9,296 nucleotides of DNA. Origin: Microscillaceae bacterium (lineage in GTDB: Bacteria; Bacteroidota; Bacteroidia; Cytophagales; Microscillaceae). The stretch covers positions 1-9,296 of the forward strand of contig DMHB01000155.1 in assembly GCA_003449595.1 (NCBI GenBank), in the 5' to 3' direction. Both the position numbers and the translations under genes were made by a program. Numbering within the stretch: position 1 is the stretch's first letter; each line of letters starts with the position of its first letter. The notes under the pieces were generated by a model. That model made no database searches. It saw only the letters and a program-made list of their open reading frames with translations, and was not told where the DNA came from. This document shows, in pieces, positions 1 through 5,633 of this stretch.

Positions 1-461
1 GCACCGAAAGTAAGGCAAAATTGGAATAGAAAAAGTGCCTTATCTATTTTTTTACTGAGTTTTTCTAACTGCTCGATCTGGGCAAGGTAATATTTGAGCG
101 GTTTTTGAGCCAAGCTGTCATCAACCTGTAAGGCGAGTATCTTTTTTCGGACTTGCTGTAGGTCATCTTGGATGGATTGCAAGGTTTTACGCATCAGAAC
201 TGTGTCGCGTACTTTGTCTTGTTTTGCATCGGTCAACACTTGAAGCGTAAGCAAGCGTCCTTCAAGCAAAACTTCTTGCATTTGGCTCTTCTGCAATTGT
301 TTAAAGAGGCTTAGTTTTTTCTCAATACCCACATCCAGTGCGTCACCAATTTGGCCGGCCATGAGGTTGGTCAGGGCTAACGCAGCTGAGAAAAAGGCTA
401 CCTGAAGACTGAGAATGATATGTGTGGCCGAATGGGCTGGTGGTGCTGTAGGGTCATTCAT
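1..461 (-). CDS. DUF4337-like membrane protein, C-terminus cut by window edge
   Basis: Reading from the ATG at 461 down to position 3 gives 153 uninterrupted codons, and the frame is still open at the window edge. Visible parts are a short Pro/Ala-rich N-terminus, one hydrophobic helix at about residues 15-36, a long charged and probably coiled-coil middle (about 40-140), and the start of a second hydrophobic stretch (LFLFQFCLTFG). It aligns with the next gene upstream (1198-566): GQIGDALDVGIEKK against GKYGDDFLVAVNKK, EVLLEGRLLTLQ against ETLLEGERDVLQ, and KKIDKALFLFQFCLTFG against EKYDKAGNHFDISIMFMQICLVLG. The two are therefore tandem paralogs. By analogy, the missing part should hold the end of helix 2 and a third helix, about 40-55 residues. 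Function is unknown. The DUF4337 assignment rests on topology and spacing only. The gene is probably last in the operon within view, after a 104-base gap containing a weak hairpin. Confidence 0.8.
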   Translation of the reverse strand, partial: MNDPTAPPAHSATHIILSLQVAFFSAALALTNLMAGQIGDALDVGIEKKLSLFKQLQKSQMQEVLLEGRLLTLQVLTDAKQDKVRDTVLMRKTLQSIQDDLQQVRKKILALQVDDSLAQKPLKYYLAQIEQLEKLSKKIDKALFLFQFCLTFG

Positions 462-520
462 ACTTAAATTATTGAATAAATAGCTGATTGAAATTCATTG
501 TTGCTGGGCTCTGTTTACAA

Positions 521-557
521 AAGCCGGAATGGAGTGAATTTGCTCGAAAACCGGCTT
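521..557 (-). terminator. Weak hairpin after the complete DUF4337-like gene
   Basis: AAGCCGG (521-527) and CCGGCTT (551-557) form a perfect 7-bp GC-rich stem with a 23-base loop. It begins 8 bases past the stop of the gene ending at 566. Read on the minus strand, the second arm runs into CTTTTGT, a short T-rich tract. This could be a weak or partial Rho-independent terminator, or an intercistronic processing hairpin that lowers expression of the downstream paralog. The long loop and short U tract keep confidence low. Confidence 0.35.
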
Positions 558-565
558 CTAATGCT

Positions 566-1198
566 TTAAAGGGCTAAACGAAGCGCATCTAAGCCATAAT
601 AAATGCCTATCAGTCCGAAAGTCAACATCAAGAACTCAAATACCAACTTATTGCGTCTTCCTTTGGTGATGAAGCCGATGGCACCCAACACCAAGCAGAT
701 TTGCATAAACATAATCGAGATATCGAAATGATTGCCAGCCTTGTCATATTTTTCGGCCAACACTTCCCATTCTTTGGCACCAACAATTTTGCCCATATTC
801 CCCTCAGGGTCGGGCTGTGCCCAGTTGGCTTTGCCTACTTTGGTAGAACCTTCCAAGATTTCTTTCTTTTGTTTTTCGATTTTACGGAGGTCGCTGTCAA
901 AGTTAGCCAGTGTTTTATTGATCAAAGAGGTGTCTTTTGGGATAATAGCTCCGGCTAAAATTAGATTTTGGAGCACATCGCGCTCGCCTTCCAGCAGGGT
1001 TTCTTTGATGACCTTGCCGTGATATAGCTCATAGGCCGACACTTTTTTATTGACCGCCACCAAAAAGTCATCGCCATATTTGCCGGCAGCAAGGTCGATA
1101 AGGGCTAAAATAGCCGCTAAAACAGCCACAGTAAGCCCCATGGCAAATTCTAATTTCTCAGAGTTTTGTTCTTGGTTTGTAGAATTTTCTTGACTCAT
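566..1198 (-). CDS. DUF4337-like three-helix membrane protein
   Basis: A 210-residue protein. It has a polar Gln/Asn/Glu-rich N-terminus (1-15), a hydrophobic helix (about 18-38), a long charged middle with heptad character (about 45-155), then two hydrophobic helices (about 160-178 and 184-204) separated by a basic turn, TKGRRNK. The topology of one N-terminal helix, a soluble coiled segment and a C-terminal hairpin is that of DUF4337-type membrane proteins, whose function is unknown. The family name is my judgement from architecture, not a search. The ATG at 1198 follows the antiporter stop by 12 A/T-rich bases, so the two are almost certainly co-transcribed. A Gly/Pro/Asn-rich insert at about 120-140 (GKANWAQPDPEGNMG) has no counterpart in the downstream paralog. 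A role in the antiporter complex or in envelope ion homeostasis is possible from the linkage alone. Confidence 0.85.
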   Translation of the reverse strand: MSQENSTNQEQNSEKLEFAMGLTVAVLAAILALIDLAAGKYGDDFLVAVNKKVSAYELYHGKVIKETLLEGERDVLQNLILAGAIIPKDTSLINKTLANFDSDLRKIEKQKKEILEGSTKVGKANWAQPDPEGNMGKIVGAKEWEVLAEKYDKAGNHFDISIMFMQICLVLGAIGFITKGRRNKLVFEFLMLTFGLIGIYYGLDALRLAL

Positions 1199-1210
1199 AT
1201 TGATAAAAAT

Positions 1211-2392
1211 TTAATTGTTTAATCTGAGCGCTTTCGCGATGTATTCAATGGTTGCACCCTGAATAATAATCGACATAAGCACTACGCAAAAAGCTAAATC
1301 AAAAATAATTCTCCCTGTCTGAATTTGCAACAATACCGGTATCAGTGCAAAAACAATGGGAGTTGCACCCCTTAAACCGACCCAAGCCACAAATAGTTTT
1401 TTTTGCCAAGTACTTTTGAAAAATGCCATACAAAACAAAACACTCAGTGGGCGTGCCACCAGCAAAAGCCACAACCCAATACCGAAGCCCTGCCATAAAT
1501 AAGGAATTAAATCTTGTACAAAAAGCTGCAAGCCTAAACATACAAACAAAATGATTTCCATCAGCCAAGAGATGCCTTGAAAAAAATTGGCGATGTATCC
1601 CATATTGTATTTTTGGTTTCCCAAAACAATGCCTGCCAAGTAAACCGCCAGAAAACTATTGCCTTGCAAGAGTTCTGTAGCTGCAAAGCACATAAACACT
1701 ATCGACATTACAAAAAAAGGAGCTTGCCCTGTTTTTAGCTTTGTAGTGCGTACCATATCATACCCCCCAAAACCCACCCCAACACCTACTACTGCTCCGG
1801 CAGCCATATTGTAAAGAAATTGCCATACCAATTGCCCCCAGCTTATGGCTTGTGGTTGGGCAATCCAGCTACAAAACAAAATCGTCAGAAAATAAGCCAT
1901 TGGGTCATTTGTACCCGATTCAAGTTCCAAAGTTTGGGTGGTATTTTCTTTCAATCGAAGTTGCTTGCTTTCTAAAATTGAAAAAACGGCTGCTGCATCG
2001 GTCGAAGAAATGACTGCCCCCAACAGAAAAGACTCCGGCCAGCTGAACGACAAAAGCCACCGAGCCAATAAAGCAACCAAGGATGTGGTGATGAGTACCC
2101 CCAAGGTAGAAAGCATCATCCCCTCTCGCCAAATCGGCTTCAGCTCATTCAACGAGGCATTTAGCCCGCCATTGAATAAAATAATGCATAGGGCTATTTG
2201 TGCGATGTAATAAGTTTGCTGTGGATAATCGTAGTAAAAATCATAAGCCCCCCCGTTGCCAAAGAGCATTCCCAAACCCAAAAAACCTAATAAGGTTGGC
2301 ACCCCTATCTTAGAAGTAAACCGGCTTAAAAAAATACTGATGAATAGCAGAGTGGAAACAATCAGCAATACGATGGCAAAAATATTGGTCAT
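1211..2392 (-). CDS. CPA1-type cation (K+ or Na+)/proton antiporter, membrane domain only
   Basis: A 393-residue, highly hydrophobic inner-membrane protein with about 12 predicted helices. It matches the NhaP2/CvrA branch of cation:proton antiporters, which exchange cytoplasmic K+ or Na+ for protons and help set pH and ionic balance. Motifs seen are FNGGL (73-77), SSTDAAAV (129-136) with the unwound-helix Thr131-Asp132, ESGTNDPMA (158-166) with the ion-binding Asn162-Asp163 pair, and GLRGATPIVFAL (339-350) with a conserved Arg. Characterised NhaP2/CvrA proteins are longer (more than 550 residues) and carry C-terminal cytosolic regulatory TrkA_C-type domains. This one stops soon after the last helix (SIIIQGATIEYIAKALRLNN), so it either lacks nucleotide or ligand gating or gets regulation from a partner. 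The ATG at 2392 is the family-like start. It is first in a minus-strand operon, and a DUF4337-like gene follows after 12 bases. Confidence 0.9.
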   Translation of the reverse strand: MTNIFAIVLLIVSTLLFISIFLSRFTSKIGVPTLLGFLGLGMLFGNGGAYDFYYDYPQQTYYIAQIALCIILFNGGLNASLNELKPIWREGMMLSTLGVLITTSLVALLARWLLSFSWPESFLLGAVISSTDAAAVFSILESKQLRLKENTTQTLELESGTNDPMAYFLTILFCSWIAQPQAISWGQLVWQFLYNMAAGAVVGVGVGFGGYDMVRTTKLKTGQAPFFVMSIVFMCFAATELLQGNSFLAVYLAGIVLGNQKYNMGYIANFFQGISWLMEIILFVCLGLQLFVQDLIPYLWQGFGIGLWLLLVARPLSVLFCMAFFKSTWQKKLFVAWVGLRGATPIVFALIPVLLQIQTGRIIFDLAFCVVLMSIIIQGATIEYIAKALRLNN

Positions 2393-2537
2393 AAACTGGC
2401 ACTTTTAGTAAATTTGAAAGTAAAATTCGTTCAATTTTTATTTTTGTATTAACTTTTATGCAAGAAATTCGTCCCTACTGAGGTGTTTGATAAATTATTT
2501 TTTGAACTTTGTACCTATATATTTTTAAACTATATCA
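2393..2537. promoter_or_regulatory. Divergent intergenic region, promoters for the antiporter and STAS-like genes
   Basis: A 145-base A/T-rich gap between divergently oriented genes, so at least one promoter in each direction is expected. No perfect Bacteroidota pair (TTTG, about 19-21 bases, TAnnTTTG) is present. Toward the plus-strand gene, TTTG (2486-2489) precedes GAACTTTG (2504-2511), one mismatch from TAnnTTTG, but the spacing is too short at 14. Toward the antiporter, TTG (2463-2461) and an imperfect AAAAATTG (2439-2432) are 21 bases apart. The 8-base direct repeat AAATTCGT occurs at 2423-2430 and 2465-2472, start to start 42 bases, about four helical turns. It could be an operator pair or chance. 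Confidence 0.4.
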
Positions 2538-2987
2538 ATGAAAAAGATTTTTGAAAACCCCTACGCCGAGCTTTACGACATTAGCGATGAAGTGCCCCAC
2601 ACTATTTTTGGCTATTGGAAAGGATACTGGCAATTTGACGACACCGAAGCCATGGAAGCCCTACATTTCCCTTTCAATTATATCCGCGAGCATCAAATTA
2701 AAGTGATGATTACTGATTACCAATATTTAGAGGTTATTCCGCAAGATACCGCCGAGTGGATCGACAAAGTTTGGTTTCCCACAGTGGTTGCCCACGGACT
2801 GATAGCCGAGATCGTATTGGATGCTTCCGAGTTGATCGGCCAGCTTACGGTCGATTTTATGTACGAAAACGTAAACCACGATACCGGACTTTACACGCCC
2901 AAGGTCGATACCTTGGAACACGCCAAGAAGCTTGCCTTGCAGTTTATCAACGATTTGCAAAAAAAGGGGCTTTTGAACTTACCCTAA
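2538..2987 (+). CDS. SpoIIAA/STAS-like small cytoplasmic protein
   Basis: A 149-residue soluble protein with no signal peptide or membrane helix. It shows the alternating beta/alpha pattern of SpoIIAA-like (STAS-fold) proteins common in Bacteroidota. An initial strand pair (ELYDISDEVPHTIFGYWKGYW) is followed by helix 36-52, strand IKVMITDYQYLEVI (54-67), then helix QDTAEWIDKVWFPTVVAHGL (69-88), strand AEIVLDA and a C-terminal helix (125-143). The segment after ITDYQYLEVI sits where classical anti-anti-sigma factors carry the phosphorylatable DSSG motif. Here it reads PQDTAEW, so Thr71 is the only hydroxyl residue nearby and the classical motif is absent. Function is unknown. The family call is from pattern recognition of the WFP helix and strand order. 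The ATG lies behind a purely A/T-rich leader without Shine-Dalgarno. Its stop TAA overlaps the ATG of the next gene by one base, implying translational coupling. Confidence 0.75.
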   Translation: MKKIFENPYAELYDISDEVPHTIFGYWKGYWQFDDTEAMEALHFPFNYIREHQIKVMITDYQYLEVIPQDTAEWIDKVWFPTVVAHGLIAEIVLDASELIGQLTVDFMYENVNHDTGLYTPKVDTLEHAKKLALQFINDLQKKGLLNLP

Positions 2988-3616
2988 TGGGTGGGTGTTT
3001 AAGTGAAAAACTTATGCCCACAACACCCCAATTTCCTTTTTCTTTGGCTTTGCTTGGCCAATCGTTGTCTTACGAACAATACAGCCAACAAGTAGAACAG
3101 CAAGTAGCGCAAGGCATAGCGGCCAATGCCGAAATGCTGGAATATACCAAACTGAATGTGCAGCGTATACAGCGCTGGAACAAAACCTTCCAACTCTCGC
3201 CCGAAATGCAACAAGCCTTGCAACAGGTCAAACAGCCGCTGCATTGGGTAGTGCTGACCGAGGGCTGGTGTGGCGACGCTGCTCAAAACCTGCCTGCCAT
3301 CGTTAAAATGGCCGAATTTTCACCTCAAATTCAATTGCACTTGTTTTTGAGAGACAACCACCTGCCGATGATAGATGCTTACCTCACCAATGGTGGGCGG
3401 TCTATTCCGAAGTTGATTTGTTTGAACGAAGACCTACAAGAATTAGGCACTTGGGGGCCTCGACCTGCTCCGGTGCAAACTCAAGTAATGGAATTTATGA
3501 AACAGCCCAACGTGGATAAAATGGCCTTTGTAGAGCAAATCCATAAGTGGTATGCTACCGACAAGCAGCAAACCTTGCAGCAAGAGTTCATCACTTTATT
3601 GAAACAATGGAGCTAA
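2987..3616 (+). CDS. Thioredoxin-like fold protein with single-cysteine WCGD motif
   Basis: A 209-residue cytoplasmic protein of the thioredoxin-like family typical of Bacteroidota (Thioredoxin_9 type). A helical N-terminus (SLSYEQYSQQVEQQ, then EYTKLNVQRIQRWNKTF, 52-68) precedes the thioredoxin fold. That fold contains TEGWCGDAAQNLP (91-103), strand LHLFLRDNHLPMIDAYL, the cis-Pro loop NGGRSIPK (135-142, Pro141) and WGPRP (156-160). The active-site position carries WCGDA instead of CxxC. Cys95 is present but the resolving cysteine is not, which is usual for this family, so it is not an ordinary dithiol oxidoreductase. The frame stays open upstream to 2756, but that stretch overlaps the preceding gene. 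The ATG at 2987 in TAATG fits coupled translation, and the ATG at 3014 (200 residues) is the alternative. The physiological substrate is unknown. Confidence 0.88.
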   Translation: MGGCLSEKLMPTTPQFPFSLALLGQSLSYEQYSQQVEQQVAQGIAANAEMLEYTKLNVQRIQRWNKTFQLSPEMQQALQQVKQPLHWVVLTEGWCGDAAQNLPAIVKMAEFSPQIQLHLFLRDNHLPMIDAYLTNGGRSIPKLICLNEDLQELGTWGPRPAPVQTQVMEFMKQPNVDKMAFVEQIHKWYATDKQQTLQQEFITLLKQWS

Positions 3617-3629
3617 CCCCCACAGGCAT

Positions 3630-5561
3630 CTAACCTTGGGTAGCCATCGTGTCGATTTGTAAAGCAAGGGCTTCCCAGTTTTGATGAAAAGTTTGTAATT
3701 GTGCTTCCACTTTTTTGTACGCAGCTTGGGTTTTTTGCAACTGCTCAGGCTGCTCATAAAGTTGAGGATCGGCCATCAAGGTTTCAAAAGTCTTCTTTTC
3801 TTTTTCGCATTGCTCAATTTGGTTTTCCAATTCGTTGAGCTGGGTTTGCAATTGCTTGAGTTGCTTTTGTAGATTTTTGTCGGGGTGGTCGTTCGCCGAA
3901 GGCTTCTGCGTAGCTTGTTGGCTATTTTCTGTAAACTTTGTGTTTGTATTTTGTTGATTATCAGGCGATTGCCGACTGCGCCATTCTTCATACTCGGCAT
4001 AAGTACCCGGATATTCTTTAATTTGTTGGTTTTCGATATACCAAATCTTATTGGCTATCTGGGAAACAAAAAACCTATCGTGCGAAACCACCACATAACT
4101 GCCTTGGTATTGCTGCAAAGACTGAATCAAAATATTGACCGACTGCATATCCAAGTGGTTGGTAGGTTCATCTAACAAGAGGAAATTGGCTTCAGAAATC
4201 AACATTTTAGCCAAAGCCACCCGCGATTTTTCACCCCCCGACAGCACTTTGATTTTTTTGAATACTTCGTCGGCAGCAAATAAAAAGCAGCCCAATAGGT
4301 TGCGCAACTCGGTTTCGGTGCGTGCCGCGCCGGTTTGTTTCAGTTCGGTCAGCAAGTCATTGTCCACCTGAAGGCTTTCGAGTTGGTGCTGGGCATAAAA
4401 AGCGGTTTGTACATTGTAGCCCTCCTGCCGATGCCCTTCAAATGACTCGGTGCCGGCAATGATGCGCAAAACCGTCGATTTACCCAAGCCATTGGCACCA
4501 ATCAGGGCAATTTTATCGCCACGCATAATGCGGGCTTGGGTTTGGTCGAGAATAACCAAATCGCCAAAGCGTTTGCTAAGGCTATCCAACTCCAATACTT
4601 GCTTGCCCGAAGGCTGCCCAAAAGTAAATCGGAAACTAATTTTGGCTTGCGTGTCTGCCACCTCATCTATCCGCTCGATGCGAGCCAACGATTTGACACG
4701 CGACTGTACCTGACGCGCTTTGGAGGCTTTGGCGCGGAATCGCTCGATGAAACGCTCCGTTTGCCGGATTTTGGCTTGTTGGTTTTCAAAAGCAGCCTGC
4801 TGAATTTCTTGGCGGAGGGCTTTTTCTTCCATATAGAAAGTATAGTCGCCGGCATAGTAATTCAATTTTTGGTTGGCTACCTCCACCATCACATTACACA
4901 ACCCATCCAAGAAGAAACGGTCGTGCGATACAATAACCACCGCCCCTTCATAGTCGAGCAAATACTCTTCCAGCCATTCGATAGAAGGCAAGTCGAGGTG
5001 GTTGGTAGGTTCGTCTAACAATAAAACAGAAGGTCTTTGCAGCAATAGTTTGGCCAGCATCACGCGCATACGCCACCCGCCCGAAAACTGGCGCAAAGGG
5101 CGTTGCAAATCAGCCGTTTTGAATCCCAAGCCTTCCAAAATGGCTTCGGCTTGGGCTTGCAGCGAATAGCCATCCAAGGTTTCGAACCGCTCTTGTAGCT
5201 TGGTCAGCTTTTCGATGAGGGCATCGCTATAGTCAGTTTCTAACTTGTGTAAAATGAGGTTGATTTCAGTTTGAAGTCGGTTTTGCTCTTCGAAGGCTTG
5301 CATCGCTACCTGCAAAATAGGCTCGTCGGTTTGGTAAGAAAGCAGGTCTTGGTTCAAAAAACCAATCGTACAATCTTTGCTTTTGCTGATTTGCCCGCCG
5401 TCGGCGGTATATTCGCCTACAATGAGGCGCAACAAAGTAGATTTTCCGGTGCCATTGGCACCAATCAGCCCGATACGATCTTTGGGTTTGATTTGTAGGT
5501 TGGCGTTTTCGTAGAGGGCACGAGCGCCAAAAAAGAAGCTGAGGTTATGAATGGTTAACAC
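3630..5561 (-). CDS. ABC-F family ATPase (YheS/Uup-like), ribosome-associated
   Basis: A 643-residue soluble protein with two ABC cassettes and no membrane helix. Cassette 1 has Walker A GANGTGKST (34-42), signature FSGGWRMR (159-166), Walker B with DEPTNHLD (183-190) and SHD (212-214). Cassette 2 has GANGLGKST (355-363), LSGGEKSR (440-447), DEPTNHLD (464-471) and SHD (493-495). Between them lies the charged interdomain linker (about 240-305, including RFRAKASKARQVQSR), which in characterised ABC-F proteins reaches the peptidyl-tRNA in the ribosomal E site. A Gln/Asn-rich stretch (530-560) leads to a C-terminal coiled coil (about 562-635), as in Uup/YheS. Length matches that branch, not the shorter EttA. 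Both catalytic Glu residues are present, so it should hydrolyse ATP. The start is GTG (5561): an in-frame TAA lies upstream (5600-5598) with no ATG between, and the protein begins MLTIHNLSFFFG as expected. A role in relieving stalled translation is known for the family. Antibiotic protection cannot be inferred here. Confidence 0.95.
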   Translation of the reverse strand: MLTIHNLSFFFGARALYENANLQIKPKDRIGLIGANGTGKSTLLRLIVGEYTADGGQISKSKDCTIGFLNQDLLSYQTDEPILQVAMQAFEEQNRLQTEINLILHKLETDYSDALIEKLTKLQERFETLDGYSLQAQAEAILEGLGFKTADLQRPLRQFSGGWRMRVMLAKLLLQRPSVLLLDEPTNHLDLPSIEWLEEYLLDYEGAVVIVSHDRFFLDGLCNVMVEVANQKLNYYAGDYTFYMEEKALRQEIQQAAFENQQAKIRQTERFIERFRAKASKARQVQSRVKSLARIERIDEVADTQAKISFRFTFGQPSGKQVLELDSLSKRFGDLVILDQTQARIMRGDKIALIGANGLGKSTVLRIIAGTESFEGHRQEGYNVQTAFYAQHQLESLQVDNDLLTELKQTGAARTETELRNLLGCFLFAADEVFKKIKVLSGGEKSRVALAKMLISEANFLLLDEPTNHLDMQSVNILIQSLQQYQGSYVVVSHDRFFVSQIANKIWYIENQQIKEYPGTYAEYEEWRSRQSPDNQQNTNTKFTENSQQATQKPSANDHPDKNLQKQLKQLQTQLNELENQIEQCEKEKKTFETLMADPQLYEQPEQLQKTQAAYKKVEAQLQTFHQNWEALALQIDTMATQG

Positions 5562-5592
5562 GGCGGCAAGGAGGGCTTGGTAAAAAACGCTG

Positions 5593-5619
5593 CAAAATTA
5601 GCGAAAAAAGTATTTCAAA
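5593..5619 (-). promoter_or_regulatory. Candidate sigma-A promoter for the ABC-F gene
   Basis: On the minus strand TAATTTTG (5600-5593) matches the Bacteroidota -7 consensus TAnnTTTG exactly, 31 bases before the GTG at 5561. A TTTG (5619-5616) could serve as the -33 element, but its 15-base spacing is shorter than the usual 17-23. A small inverted repeat TAGCG/CGCTA (5599-5603 and 5621-5625) brackets the spacer. It may be an operator or a remnant terminator of the upstream gene. Confidence 0.35.
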
Positions 5620-5633
5620 CCGCTATTTCTTTT

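Noticed and set aside
2756..2986. N-terminal extension of the thioredoxin-like gene (77 extra residues, rich in Arg and Cys)
   Set aside because: It lies wholly inside the STAS-like gene in another frame, has no resemblance to the family, and the TAATG start at 2987 explains the gene.
3617..3629. Bidirectional terminator between the convergent thioredoxin-like and ABC-F genes
   Set aside because: The gap is only 13 bases, and the nearby CTAACCC/GGGTAG repeat is imperfect and has no T tract.
4536..5018. 160-residue plus-strand ORF
   Set aside because: Antisense shadow of the ABC-F gene; no recognisable domain and its composition mirrors the complementary frame.
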